A DNA stretch of 64,000 nucleotides from Diploptera punctata. Its lineage: Eukaryota > Arthropoda > Insecta > Blattodea > Blaberidae. The notes beneath the pieces are model-generated. The model searched no databases. It saw only the letters and a program-made list of their open reading frames with translations, and was not told the DNA's origin. The DNA is taken from contig JASPKZ010002338.1 in assembly GCA_030220185.1 (NCBI GenBank), positions 908,501-972,500 on the forward strand. Reading direction: 5' to 3'. The translations under genes and the position numbers were made by a program. Below, in pieces: positions 30,727-43,679 of this stretch (its first letter is position 1; each line of letters begins with the position of its first letter).

Positions 30727-30769
30727 AAAATTAAAATGTATCCAACATAAATAGTAGGTGCAATAATTG

Positions 30770-31130
30770 AAGATTAATCATAAAGATATTCGCAAACAGA
30801 TAATAAATTTGAAAACCGCGAAGACTTGCGAACCACAGTTTAAGAACTGCGAACTACTTGGAAAGTGAACGCACTCTGTTTAATGGAATTCATAACATGG
30901 CCTCTGCTCTTGAGGAATCGCAGGTGGCTATGCTTTTGTTTATCTTCCGAATCACAAAACTGTGTCGGTTCAGTACACATGTACTAAGCGAGTGCACGTG
31001 CACTTGACTGATATTCGCGAAGCAGGAAAATTAACTTCCTAACTTCTTCTCATAGTATAAACATTTTACACTATTATTAATTCCTAAATTAATTAAAATT
31101 CTGCAATAATTATGTGTCTCAAACATTTAA
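30770..31130. other. Intron stretch without recognised feature
   Basis: No frame or repeat recognised. Slightly higher GC around 30840-31020. Confidence 0.35.
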
Positions 31131-31615
31131 CTAACTCACTGGCACTATCGAGCCGATAGGTTTATGGCCGCGCGGACATAAGCTCTCCATACATCCCTAT
31201 CCCGAGCTAATGTTTTCCAATCATCCCCTGTATAATCTACTTCCCTCAAATCATAGTTAATGTTATTCTCCCACCTCATTCTTGGTCTACCAACTGGGCA
31301 TTTTCCCTCTGGCTTTCCTACAAGAAGCTTCCATGCACGTCTTTCATTGCCCATTCCTGCCATATGTCCTGCCCATCGCATTATATCTGGCTTCCTATAA
31401 AGATCATATAGTTCACTGTTATGTAATTTTCTCCATTCACCTGACTGTTCATCTCTCTTTGGTCCAAACATTTTCCTAAGAACTTTATTATCAAAAACTC
31501 GTAATCACCTTTCCTCCTTTAAAGTAAGAGTCCATGTTTCGCACCCATATAATATAACTGGTAGAATAATAGTTTTATATATTTTCAATTTAACGTTTTT
31601 TGATAACCAACTTTA
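31131..31615 (-). mobile_element. Family A retrotransposon 3' fragment, minus strand
   Basis: It encodes FGPKRDEQSGEWRKLHNSEL, MRWAGHMAGMGNERRAWKL and the common C-terminus. About 12 residues of the IRTVKSRRLQ region are deleted, and a stop interrupts the frame around 31500. Confidence 0.8.
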
Positions 31616-31811
31616 TAGGTTATTAATTTGTTTTTAGAAAACAACTCAGTAAAATCATTATTTAAAACACACAATTATAAAATGTCTAGTTTGAAGGAAT
31701 CTGTTCATTATTTTATATTTATTCAATGTATTTATTGGAGAATCAGTCACTGCAAAATAATGCTCTGACCTGTTCAGAATATTAAAAAGGACGAGCTTTC
31801 TTTATCACAAA

Positions 31812-32137
<326 letters not shown>

Positions 32138-32335
32138 GCTTCTTGTAGGAAAGCCAGAGGGAAAACGCCCAGTTGGTAGACCGAGAATGAGGTGGGAGAA
32201 TAACATTAACTATGATTTGAGGGAAGTAGATTATACAGGGAATTATTGGAAAACATTAGCTCAGGATAGGGATGTATGGAGAACATATGTCCGCGCGGCC
32301 ATGAACCTACGGGTTCGATAGTGCCAGTGAGTAAG

Positions 32336-32340
<5 letters not shown>
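32138..32340 (+). mobile_element. Family A retrotransposon 3' fragment between two ATT microsatellites
   Basis: It reads LLVGKPEGKRPVGRPRMRWE, NNINYDLREVDYTGNYWKT and YVRAAMNLRVR, with the gtaagtaagt tail. An ATT run follows at 32341-32400. Confidence 0.8.

Positions 32341-32400
<60 letters not shown>
32341..32400. repeat. (ATT)n microsatellite
   Basis: Twenty uninterrupted units. Confidence 0.95.
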
Positions 32401-32402
<2 letters not shown>

Positions 32403-32902
32403 AATGCTGCAGAAATGAAGGAAACAATAATAAACCTAACCTCGAAACCCGCAATTACGGAAAAGTTTTGGCGAACCCCTTGGGAGTTCGCAAATCACAG
32501 GTTGGGAAACTATGCTCTAATGACATTAAATTTAATTATTTTCTTACATCCTACTTTTTAAATTCATATAACTTGTACCATCCTTAACTGATCTAAAAAA
32601 CCTCATTTCTGTAGCTTGCAAATTGTTATTGTGATTTCGTGCCATGGTCCTAGTTTCTAATCCATATAGCTAACTGGTATTACTCTCATTCATGTGACAC
32701 GTTTATTTAAAAAATTAATTTTAACTTCGCTTCATTTTATTTGTGTTATGCTATATTTATCTTTGCAGTTTTGCTCTGTAATATAAGCAGGTTCTATTTT
32801 CGTTCACCTCTTTTCTCTACATAACAATTACATTCGTCTTCATTTACTTATCATGGCTCATGTAAATGTTTATTATTATATCATAATATGTTTATTTTAC
32901 AG

Positions 32903-33070
32903 GTTCAAGGGTGTACAAACACCAACAACTCAACCTGGTCGAATGTGACTTCTCCAAAATTTCATCTAAAACTATTTTCGTGTCAGATTTTTTTATTTAA
33001 TTTTAATATAATGTATAACAAAACGACCACACATCCATCTTAAATTAAAGAGACTGAAAGAAAATAATGA
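32903..33070 (+). other. Candidate 3' UTR exon and polyadenylation signal of the IgSF/FN3 gene
   Basis: An excellent acceptor (tgtttattttacag, 32889-32902) is followed by sequence not recognisable as repeat. An ATTAAA poly(A) signal lies at 33044-33049 and an AATATA variant at about 33004. It would pair with the donor at 26889, after the stop codon. The stop lies within 50 nt of that junction, so nonsense-mediated decay would not be expected. After the junction the frame stays open for about 33 codons, but two in-frame TGAs (26879, 26885) precede it, so I treat it as untranslated. Confidence 0.5.
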
Positions 33071-33089
33071 TATAAGGTTTATTCATAAT

Positions 33090-33097
33090 TGACGTCA
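33090..33097. promoter_or_regulatory. Perfect CRE palindrome TGACGTCA
   Basis: Full 8-base CREB/ATF site, downstream of the IgSF poly(A) signal and upstream of the two secretory-signal frames (33306, 35187). One 8-mer can be chance. Confidence 0.25.
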
Positions 33098-33305
33098 TAC
33101 TTCCGTCAAACAATGCGACGCGATATCTGATAGAAAAATGAAGAGCGTGTTTCTAAGCGCTTCGTTTTTATTTAGTAGCACAAAAACTCGTGATTTTTTC
33201 ACAGCACAATGTATCTCCCACAATTTGTATTTAATTATTTTTTGTTTTGCTAGTTTTAAAGGAGTATTTTAGCGTTTCAATTTGAATCCCAGTATAGTGC
33301 GGAAA

Positions 33306-33434
33306 ATGTGGGCCATCGTGAAACTAATAATCTTAACGATCTTGATTGCCTTGAGTACTGTTGAGACATTCAGTTGTTTCAATGTTTGTAGTTTCTATCA
33401 CAGATCAGAGTATAATAAGCATTGGTTTCTATGA
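33306..33434 (+). CDS. Candidate short secreted peptide or signal-peptide exon (42 residues)
   Basis: ATG in a favourable context (ggaaaATG) opens a 42-residue frame. MWAIVKLIILTILIALSTVE is a strong signal-peptide-like segment, followed by TFSCFNVCSFYH and a short tail to TGA. Two cysteines three residues apart follow the presumed cleavage site. It lies about 250 nt past the poly(A) signal of the IgSF gene, near a palindromic CRE (33090). It is shorter than most genes and could be chance in AT-rich DNA, or a first exon that splices near 33383. No homologue is recognised. Confidence 0.25.
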   Translation: MWAIVKLIILTILIALSTVETFSCFNVCSFYHRSEYNKHWFL

Positions 33435-33439
33435 TACAG

Positions 33440-33820
33440 ATTGAAATTAGATGAATAGAGAATGTTCAGGTAATGTGGAACCTTCGGTTTGAGTGGACCC
33501 TGTTAATATCTTCTTTATTGGTCCTGCCCTCGAACACAAAGTATTTTAACTTCTTCCTTTCACCAACTCTGGCGTGTTCGATGCCAGTTTATTGTATTTT
33601 TTTTTTGCGAAGAAGGATTTATTTGTGACATTTACGAAAACGACCAGTTTAAAAGTTTTGCAAGCTAAGAATCATTCTTAATTTCTGCTATTGAATATTA
33701 TAAATATTGAAAAATCTCCTAAATATATTATATTATGTAGATGATGTTTTAATATACTGACGGGTTTGGTTTGATATTGTGAGATATGGCGGCTGTATAA
33801 AATAATTAAACATAACAAAG
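33440..33820. other. Stretch without recognised feature
   Basis: No repeat or convincing frame seen. Confidence 0.35.
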
Positions 33821-33825
33821 ATAAA

Positions 33826-34204
33826 TTATATTTGAAGAGAAAAATTTTCTCTTCAAATATAATTTATCTTTCATTGAGAAATGTTAAATCAATAACAAAA
33901 ATATCATTAGAAGCCTTACTAGCTTTATAAAGTAATGTTAAATTCCCAATAAATGTCTTCTTAACTAAGAAGCCGCCATTTGCAAAGATAGAAGCCATGG
34001 TTTCAAAAGCATTTGGCGAGAGGGAATTACAACGTATATAAGAGAAAAATTTGCGTCTATATCGTAACTCGCCTCGGTAGCTCAGTTGGTAGAGCATTTG
34101 GCCCGGCAAGCCAAAGGTCCCGGGTTCGAGTCTCGGTCTAGGCGAAAATTTTTCTCTTCAAATATAATTTATCTTTCATTGAGAAATGTTAAATCAATAA
34201 TAAA
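33826..34204 (+). mobile_element. tRNA-like SINE, family T1, complete with target-site duplication
   Basis: A 15-base duplication (aacataacaaagata) flanks it (about 33811 and 34206). From the 5' side: a short hairpin of the outer tail (ttgaagagaaaaattttctc), the inner segment (agaagccgccatttgc), then a tRNA-like body at about 34068-34143 with good A and B boxes and acceptor pairing, then the tail. The 5' hairpin is what remains when the left tRNA-like head of the palindromic form is removed. The long duplication points to retrotransposition. Confidence 0.85.
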
Positions 34205-34209
34205 AACAT

Positions 34210-35180
34210 AACAAAGATATTTGAATAATGTGGATCCTCCATGAAGCGGTTAAAGTGGACCTGGGACCACTTTACACGAATACGTATATTTTATCAACGA
34301 GGATGCTATTTGTAAAAACCATGCACTTCATTTTATTTAATATCCTTGTAATTTTACTAAACCCAAAGACCGTCGCTGTCTGCAGATGAATGACGTGTGA
34401 ATGTTATAACCAACAATAAATTTACAAAACATTAAATAAATATCAACGCCTTTTAATTACGATCAGCCATAAATACTTACAAATTAATCTGTACCTGTCT
34501 GTATAAATGAATAGAGTAAATACATTTAAAAATAGACTAAAAGCTAAGGTGGACTCTGGGGTTCACTTTACCCGAATATGGAGGTTAAAGTGGACCTTCT
34601 TGTAATGTAAGAAAAGTTTATAAATTATGAAGATGTTTCCATATTTGAATAAAATAACAATGCTATTTCATAGTTACAACACTAATGATAATCACTGTAA
34701 TTAAACAAAATTCAAATCCCTTAATTAAAAGAAGAAAAATTCAAAATAAGGGTCCACATTATCCAAAGTTCCTCTACTAATAAAATCGATGTTTATGATA
34801 GAAACCATACATATCCATTACAAATTGTCTCCAGTTTGATGTTTTCCCTTTTTATAATTAGCCGATGTGTTTATTTAAAACATTCACACCCTTTCGTCTT
34901 TCTGTTGTAATATAACAATACCAACATAAGAAAAAAATTACTAGTTATTTTCTGTCTCTGTGTTATTTATTTTGATAAATAAGTTAATTGAATAAATAAT
35001 GTATATTTTATGGCTGTTTTTTTATAAAGATTGTTATTGTGTCCTTTAATTTTAAGCTTATATTGAAATTATGAACGAATGAAATTACAGGCACAGGTAT
35101 TTATTGACTACCAAAGAATTTGCTAAAATAACAGCGACGCAAGATTCATTTCACATTAGTTTTATTTATAAAAAATCTTG
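34210..35180. other. Stretch upstream of the signal-peptide exon; no mobile element recognised
   Basis: Phrases such as 'gttaaagtgga.c.' recur (34247, 34540, 34583). Otherwise unremarkable AT-rich sequence. It may include the 5' region of the gene starting at 35187. Confidence 0.35.
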
Positions 35181-35186
35181 AAATTC

Positions 35187-35268
35187 ATGCAGGACAAGAC
35201 TTGGTTGTTCGCATTACTGCAGCTGCAATTATCATCTCTTGGGATTTTGTTATTCACATCAATAACTG
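35187..35268 (+). CDS. Signal-peptide first coding exon of a second, downstream gene
   Basis: ATG at 35187 opens MQDKTWLFALLQLQLSSLG, then ILLFTSIT plus one base, followed by a perfect donor G|gtaagt at 35269. The peptide has the n-h-c layout of a secretory signal: charged start, Leu-rich core and small residues at the end. Reading on without splicing hits TAA at once, so it only makes sense as a spliced exon. A phase-1 junction right after the signal is typical of Ig-superfamily and other secreted insect proteins. No matching downstream exon was recognised in the remaining 28 kb, so the next intron is long or the next exon lies outside. Upstream AGs at about 35129 and 35158 could be 5' UTR acceptors. 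Confidence 0.5.
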
Positions 35269-35339
35269 GTAAGTAAAACACTAATGTAAGTAATGAAATG
35301 GAGGACAATTTGAACAACATTTTAAGTTTAATGTGTCGA

Positions 35340-35548
35340 CATCCCTATTTAGAATGTTTAGAATTAATCTAAATCATCTGAGAAGAATGGCAAGAAATAG
35401 ACTTCCAAAATTGGCATTCCAATATACCCCAACTGGACATAGGGACCAAGGAAGACCAAAACATCGGTGGAAAGATCAAGACCATCTTCGCTAGGTTTAC
35501 CGTACAGGCCACATGGCCTAAAACGAATTTGTTCATGATGATGATGAT
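35340..35548 (+). mobile_element. Non-LTR retrotransposon C-terminal fragment (family H)
   Basis: It reads LNHLRRMARNRLPKLAFQYT, then GHRDQGRPKHRWKDQDHLR and stop, with a GATGATGAT tail. Same type as 40664-40888. Confidence 0.7.
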
Positions 35549-35635
35549 GAATTAATCTAGATTTATAACTGGCATATCTAATCAAGAACACGGTAGGTAT
35601 ATCGTATTTTTCACATAGGCCTATGTTTGTCCTTA

Positions 35636-35637
<2 letters not shown>

Positions 35638-35717
<80 letters not shown>
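35638..35717. repeat. (TTA)n microsatellite
   Basis: About 26 uninterrupted units. Confidence 0.95.
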
Positions 35718-35719
<2 letters not shown>

Positions 35720-36312
35720 TAAATATTTGGGAATGATTATGGATAACATCGAAGGGATAGGCAAAGAGAACATAAAACATAGAATTGAATTGAGTAGAAA
35801 AATAATATCATCATTAAATTCCATATGGTGGGATAAGCATATTTGGAAAGACACAAAAAAATATATTGGTAAAACATTGGTGGAATCTGTTGCAATGTAT
35901 GGAAGTGAGGTATGGACAATCAATAAGTACTACAAGAATAGACTAATAGCTCTAGAAATGGATTATTTACGGAGAAGTGCCAGAAAGTCTAAATTAGAAC
36001 ATGTCGCAAATAAGGAAATTAGAAACATAATGGAAGCAGAAGAAAGCATAATTGAAAGAATTGAGGAGAAGGAATTAAAGTGGTTAGGACATGTTTTAAG
36101 AATGGAAGATGAGCGATGGCCGAAGCAACTATATGAATGACATCCGAACAGAAAGAAGAAAAGAGGAAGACCAAGGTTAACATGGAAGGAAAACATGAAG
36201 ACAGTAATGTAAGCTAGAGGGCTAAGCATCGAAGATGCCCAAGACCGTAGGCTTTGGAGGTTTGGCACGGGAAGACGGCAGCAGCTGTAAAAACCCGAAG
36301 ATAGATAGATAG
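35718..36312 (+). mobile_element. Non-LTR retrotransposon (family B) C-terminal fragment
   Basis: It reads KYLGMIMDNIEGIGKENIKH, VAMYGSEVWTINKYYKNRLI, ALEMDYLRRSARKSKLEHV and LKWLGHVLRMEDERWPKQLY. A stop falls at 36138, then RKKRGRPRLTW continues in the same style. It ends in a GATA repeat (agatagatagat). Confidence 0.8.
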
Positions 36313-36345
36313 ATTATTATTATTATTATTATTATTCATATTATA

Positions 36346-36383
<38 letters not shown>

Positions 36384-36497
36384 TTGAATGTTGTCAACGT
36401 TCGTGTAGAACATAGCTGGATCAGCCATAGAAAATTTCAAAATTTTTCAGCTAAACATCCGATTTTCTTCATTTCTTAATATGTTCATGGCTTTACA

Positions 36498-37417
36498 GTG
36501 ACTATTTAACTCACGCCCCAAATGGTAGTCAATGACCAATAATGTTTCAATGAATTTTGTTTTAAAACCAATGACAGTCGTGTTTCACCTCGCTCTTTAT
36601 CGATTTATCTTTATCAGCTCCTGCTTTTGTGATAAAGAAAGCTCCTCCTTTTTACACGCTTTATATTAGCTTGACCTGCATCTATCTATCTATCTATCTA
36701 TCTATGTAACAGAATTTTTCAACGCGATTTTCACCCACTTAAAATAATTGGATCGGCTTGAAATTCTGTATACTTGTAAAGGACCCGTAACAATTCAATA
36801 ATTTCATATTTATTTTCTAAAATCCTGGCCAGAATCATCAGAAAATAAAAAAAAGTGTCTTTGTATTTATTTTATTCTATGTGTTGGAGATGATTTTTTT
36901 GTTGACCACTTTATTTTATCCCAAGCGTATTGGAAATTAAAATTATTTTTCATTTTTTAGTTTTCTAAACTATTATTTATTAATATTCTGAACAGCTCAG
37001 AACATTATTTTTCTCCAACAAATACATTGAATATAGCAAATAATGAACAGATTCCTTCATTTTACTGATTTGTTTACTAAAAAAGATAAATGAATAACCC
37101 GTAATGTTGATTATAATATACAGTTTGATGTGTTTCATTATTTCTCCACTAGGATGTATTCTTACAATATTGCGATCCTATTTCTTGGCAATAAATAATA
37201 TGATCAAGTTGCAGTGAATATACATAACCTCACATTTCTGATTTGTTTTCAAACATCGCCGTTTATTTAAAATATATAAATATTTTAAAATGCCGGTAAC
37301 TATATTTAAATAATGACTTTTGAGTAAACAACTTATTCGTTAAATAGTCCTAACAAATGCCACTCTTGATTTCCAAATCCTCTAGATAAATTGGAAATCA
37401 TTCGTGGCATTACTTAT
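36498..37417 (+). mobile_element. Hairpin-ended repeat family Z, copy 2 (long form)
   Basis: It starts gactatttaactcacgcccc and ends with the family hairpin (gccactcttgatttccaaat to ttggaaatcattcgtggca). It holds a CTAT run (36681-36704) and about 450 bp not present in copy 1, so it is either a fuller element or carries an insertion. Confidence 0.65.
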
Positions 37418-37649
37418 GAAAAGTTAATACGTATAATGTAAAAATTGTAACATCAGTTATTTAGCTGCAGCGAAGGTAAGAAGCTGTTTAGCTGCAGTGA
37501 AGAGAATATTTTTGTCTCATGAGTACCAATAGTTGCACTTAATGAAGTTTGTTATATTGTTTTCAAATATGTATTCGGAATTTCTCACCACCCCACATTT
37601 TTTTCTTAATTTCAATTTCAATTAATGGGTTTAAATAATTATTTTCTGC

Positions 37650-38050
37650 TTAACAAACATTAAAGGGATTACGTCAAAATCAAAACATACGGTGGTGCAC
37701 CCTGACTTGCAATCTGCAATGAGACCAGTTCCACACTGCGAAGAATTGCCCATATCAAAGCCTCCAGAACATGTGTCATTAGATGAAGAGAGCTCAGATT
37801 CTGATGGAAGTAAGGAAGAAGAAGAAACAGATTTTGGTGATACAACTTTTGAACAAAGCTGTTCATCTGAGCCTCATTTATTGACTCAACAAGATCTTAA
37901 CGATCTCATAAGAGATTTAAAGTTAACCAAAAACCAGTCTGAAATGCTTGTTTCCCGGCTAAAAGGATGGAATCTCTCGAAAACCTTGCGTGATGGAGAA
38001 AAACCGATATCATATTTGAATTCAGGAGAAAAAAATACTATCAGAATCAC
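37650..38050 (+). pseudogene. Fragment of a repeated arthropod protein (LLTQ.DLNDL.RDL family), 3'-truncated
   Basis: The open frame includes VVHPDLQSAMRPVPHCEELP, an acidic stretch (SLDEESSDSDGSKEEEETDF) and SSEPHLLTQQDLNDLIRDLK followed by SEMLVSRLKGWNL. I recognise this as the start of a protein present in many near-identical copies in arthropod genomes and thought to belong to a mobile element; its biochemical role is unknown. The frame stops making sense at about 38040, where a TTC run and the minus-strand retrotransposon tail at 38075-38600 begin. The fragment is therefore cut on the 3' side. Upstream is a copy of the hairpin-ended repeat (36498-37417). Confidence 0.5.
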
Positions 38051-38760
38051 ATATTTTTCTTTCTTTCTTCTTCTTCTTCTTCTTCGGCGTTCACCCACTT
38101 ATAGGTTTGCCGTCTTCAGTTTCCATTTATCTCTATCATTCCAATCTTCTTCCTCTTCTACTACTACAAGGTTTAGGCTATGCAGCATGTTCCGGCGAAG
38201 TTAAAAGTGGAGTCCATCTTCTACGTGGTCGGCCAACATCTCTTGTTCCTCTGTGATTATACAGGAAGGTTATTTTTGGTATTCTTTCGTTGTTCATTCT
38301 CATTAGGTGTTCTGTCCATTTCTTATTATTTTCGCTGATTTTATCTTCAATTTTATATATATTTAATTCTTCTCGTATAGTTTCATTTATTATTCTATCC
38401 GCTCTTGTGCATCCTTTCACATTACGTAAAAACAGCATTTCCGCAGTCTGTATCCTGCTTTTATCCCTTGATTTCATTATCCAATTTTCACTTCCATACA
38501 ACAACAAAGGAACAGCCATTGTTTTATATAATTTAAGTTTCGTATCTTTCCTTGTTTTCCGACCTAAGGTTCCAATCTTCCTCTTCCAAATTCCTATCAT
38601 CCATTATCGTTCTGACGTAGGTTTTCCATTTCCATCTTGGTCTGCCACGTTTATTTCTTCCAGGGGGTGACCATTGGTATATATTTTTTGGCCATGTTTC
38701 ATTTTCCAATCTTTGTACATGGCCATACCTCTTAACAACAGATGGGGTGACATTCATTTC
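38050..38760 (-). mobile_element. Two joined non-LTR retrotransposon tails (family E then family B), minus strand
   Basis: 38600-38178 on the minus strand reads KLKLYKTMAVPLLLYGSENW, AEMLFLRNVKGCTRADRIIN, REELNIYKIEDKISENNKKW and RGTRDVGRPRRRW (family E). Overlapping its upstream end, 38757-38533 reads RYGHVQRLENETWPKNIYQW and RNKRGRPRWKWKTYV (family B). A TTC tail is at 38060-38090. Two different lineages in the same orientation suggest one inserted into, or recombined with, the other at about 38560. Confidence 0.75.
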
Positions 38761-38769
38761 TCTCCAAAG

Positions 38770-39170
38770 GAATTCATTTCTTATTTTATCCTGTCTTGTT
38801 TTTTGGAGGCTTCTTCTAAAATAATCAAATTCAACTGTTCTAATTTTCTTTCTGAGACAAAAAAAAAGTTTATTTTTTGTTGCTCAGTGTTATTAATAGA
38901 AATTGTTCAAAATCTCTCATTAATTGATTTTATTTTGTTAATTTTTATTTTATTATGTAACCTTGGAAGGTATCCCCATACAAATTACCATTCCATATTG
39001 GCTGTTTCTGTATTCGCAGCATATTTGCGGAACATATCCCCCGCGAATAAGGAGTTTTTACTGTGTTAATATTTGACTTTATTTCTCTGTTAGGAAATAG
39101 AGTTATACGAAGAATAAACCGACCTAATTCGTTAGGCAGAGAATCGAAATAGTGACTTACGTGACGTATT
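38770..39170. other. Stretch with weak retrotransposon-like remnants
   Basis: 38760-38850 still resembles the upstream RT region (LRRSLQKTRQDKIRN-like on the minus strand). Nothing was recognised beyond it. Confidence 0.35.
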
Positions 39171-39172
39171 CA

Positions 39173-39180
39173 TGACGTCA
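39173..39180. promoter_or_regulatory. Perfect CRE palindrome TGACGTCA
   Basis: Preceded by a second partial site (gtgacgta at 39161). No gene start was recognised downstream, only a 23-codon frame at about 39199. Confidence 0.2.
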
Positions 39181-39446
39181 TTGTTGCAGGTTGTTAAAAT
39201 GTCGTTCAACTCGCGATGTTGTGCTTGTAGTGCAAGAAAGGCATTAAAACTGTTGCACGAATTTTGGTAATCGACCTTACCATGTCGAGAACAGAACTTA
39301 ATGTTCTTCTGTCAGACCACTTGTTTGTACCACATCGTGAAGCCAGTTCAGAGTCGCATCATTTAGCAATTTTCACAAGATTGTTTTATAGTTATTGCAA
39401 TGACGTTACCTTCGGGCTGGACGACCGGGTTTAATGATGATGACTA

Positions 39447-40157
39447 TTTAACTCGTGCCCCAAATGGGAGTCAATGACCAATCACATTTCAATGATTTTT
39501 TTATTTACAACCAATCACAGTCGTGTTTCACCTAGAATTTACCAACTAAAGTTTATCATAATAAAGAAAGTGCCTCCTTTTTAACATTCTGAATAGGTCA
39601 TAGCATTATTTTGTAGTGACTGATTCTCTAAGAAACACGGCTACCAGATTGTATATATAGTGCATGAATGTCAACATATAACGCATGCGGGAGTTAATAT
39701 AAAACATTTGTAGCAATTGATTATACCACTAAAAAAAGAAACCACTGTTTGCACTTTCTTAAATGTATTTTTTTTTTCGGGTAGTAACATTCCAGAAAAA
39801 TATAATTGTCATATTTACATCATAGGACATCAGAAATGAATTAATATACAGTTTGATGTGTTTCATTTTTTTCTCCACTAGAGTGAATTCTTACAATATT
39901 GCGTTCCTTTGGCAGTAAATAATATAATCTGGTTGCAGTGATGAACAAAAGAAGCAAATGAAGCTTACCAATAGTTTCTCATTTGTTTTCCAACATCGCC
40001 GTTTACATTAAATATATAAATATTTTAAAATAACTAAATTTAAATAATGATTTGTGAGTAAACAGCTTAATTTTATTCGTTAAATAGTCCTAACAAATGC
40101 CACTCTTGTTTTCCAAATTCTCTAGATAAATTGGAAATCACTCGTGGCATTACTTAT
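39447..40157 (+). mobile_element. Hairpin-ended repeat family Z, copy 3
   Basis: Same start (gactatttaactcgtgcccc) and same 3' hairpin as copy 1. The inner part is shared with copies 1, 2 and 4 (aacatcgccgtttacattaa, taaatagtcctaacaaatgc). Confidence 0.7.
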
Positions 40158-40172
40158 TATAATATAATAATA

Positions 40173-41011
40173 ACTAACTCAATGGCACTATCGAACCCGT
40201 AGGTTCATGGCCGCGCGGACGTAAGCTCTCCACATATTCCTATCCTGAGCTAATGTTTTCCAGTCATTCCCTGTATAATCTACTTCCGACAAATCATAGT
40301 TAATGTTATTCTCCCACCTCATTCTTGGTCTACCAACTGGGTGTTCCCCTCCGGTTTTCCTACAAGAAGCTTTAATGCACGTCTTTCATTCCCCATTCGT
40401 GCCACATGTCCTGCCAATCGCAGTCTATGAGATTTAACTATTCTTATTATATCTGGCTTCCTATAGAGACCATGTAGTTCATTGTTTTTAGTATTCTCCA
40501 TTCACCTGTCTGTTCATTTCTCTTTGGTCCAAAAATGTTCCTAAGAACTTTATTCTCAAATAATTGTAATCTCCTTTCCTCCCTTAAAGTAAGAGTCCAT
40601 GTTTCGCATCCATATAATATAACTGGTAGAATAATAGTTTTATATATTTTCAGTTTAACGTCACACAGAAATAAACGTAATTGGTTTGAACATATACAAA
40701 GAATGCCAAATAATCGTTTATCAAAACAGCTGATTCATTATAGGCCTCTAGGCCGAAGAAATGTAGGAAGACCAAAACGTCGTTGGAAAGACGACCTGCG
40801 CCTGCAGCATATAATGCACCGGGGAGCGGAACGGGCCAACAGGCCCATACCTTCATCTTCAGATGATGATGATGATGATGACTTTTTTAAAGGAATTGGG
40901 ACGTCAAGAGTCTCTATAATGCATAATAACACACATTTCCAGAATTGAGCTTATGTTTAATTTCTTCGTGCATCTCATTCCTATTTGTGATTATTGTTCC
41001 TACTGTAGGTA

Positions 41012-41038
<27 letters not shown>
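40173..41038 (-). mobile_element. Family A retrotransposon 3' copy, minus strand, interrupted at 40664-40888
   Basis: It runs from the tail at 40175 through the C-terminus (GNERRALKLLVGKPEG) to LKIYKTIILPVIL at about 40660. It resumes at 40889 with LLTSQFL, NACVLLCII and EFKYLGTIITNRNEMHEEIK, ending at FEEVAKF, where the AAT/LINE array begins. Confidence 0.8.
40664..40888 (+). mobile_element. Family H retrotransposon tail inserted in the family A copy
   Basis: It reads NRKRNWFEHIQRMPNNRLSK-like, HYRPLGRRNVGRPKRRWKDD and stop-free on to a GATGATGAT tail, in the opposite orientation to its host element. Confidence 0.75.
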
Positions 41039-42604
<1,566 letters not shown>

Positions 42605-42605
<1 letters not shown>

Positions 42606-43430
42606 GTCTTCTTCATATTTCTAATATAGGTGGTTTACCTGTTCTTCTTCAATAAATCGTCTCTAGCTTTACTCATCCTTCCATCTTTTTTTTTGTCGTC
42701 CTATTCTCCTTTCCTCCAAAGGTACCCAATACATCATTAGCAATCTTGACTATTCTTGTGCCTTGCATACGGCTTGCATAATCATTCAATTCATGTTTAT
42801 GGCCTAATAGCTAATCGACTATTTTATCTAAATGTAATCCCATTCTAATCTGTTTCTTTCATTCGCGATTGTTCGCAGAATCGTCATGTCACTTGTTTCC
42901 AAGATGCACTTAGTCACCGACATAGCAGATCTGGTCTCAGATACATATGCCGATATTGATCTAATAATTAATTTATAAATATAACAACAGTAATAAACTT
43001 TGTGGGAAACCAGATGTAATAAAACACAGTTAAGTCTCGTAGGCTGTGATGGGAAGGACATGTGTCACGTGTAAGGAATGAAGGAGGGGCATGGATGATG
43101 ATCAAACTTTACAACATATATCTAAATTATTTCATAAACTCCTGTCAAATTTTGTTCTTAGGATTTAATTGTTTTAATTATTTGCTATCATTTACAATGA
43201 TTTTATGTTTTCTAACAATTATTTGAATATATTATTTTCACAATATTGATCTACATGAAGACGTGGCAACCATATTGATTTTAACGAATATTTTGTGCCC
43301 CAGTGCAGCCAACATAGAGCCTGCACTAATTAACTTACGCTAAATAAGATCAGCGTGCGTTCTTTCACAAGTTAGAGTACTTAAATTGCGTTACGTTAGT
43401 TTTTGGTTGGTATTTCACAGGTTAGAGTAC
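42605..43430. other. Stretch with family A remnants at its start
   Basis: 42830-43085 on the minus strand retains scraps of the family A middle region (aagtctcgtaggctgtgatg, ggacatgtgtcacg). The rest is unassigned. Two copies of 'ttcaca.gttagagtacttaaatt' occur at 43365 and 43415. Confidence 0.4.
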
Positions 43431-43525
43431 TTAAATTTAGTTAGGTTAGCTTGTAAGTTCCAAATAACGTGTATATGGTTGCTCCATCCTGTGATTCCAT
43501 AGTGAAAATCGCTTCGCGTCTTGTT

Positions 43526-43540
43526 GGCGCATGCGCATGG
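43526..43540. promoter_or_regulatory. NRF1/Ewg-type palindrome gcgcatgcgc
   Basis: GGCGCATGCGCATGG fits the NRF-1 (insect Ewg) consensus closely, in a locally CpG-richer island (43490-43560). No start codon of a known gene was recognised nearby. Confidence 0.3.
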
Positions 43541-43679
43541 TGTATTGTTGGAACTTGGAAAAAAAAATTCTTATCACATGTCGGTAAAGTATTTCGGAAA
43601 TCAATGTTTTTATGTAATAATAATAATAATAAAAATAATAACAAAAAAAGAAAATATAAGTAATTTGATCACCAATGAT

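Noticed and set aside
33133..33275. Short frame MKSVFLSASFLFSS at about 33139
   Set aside because: Weak leader, AT-driven composition, no splice donor in a sensible place and no similarity noted.
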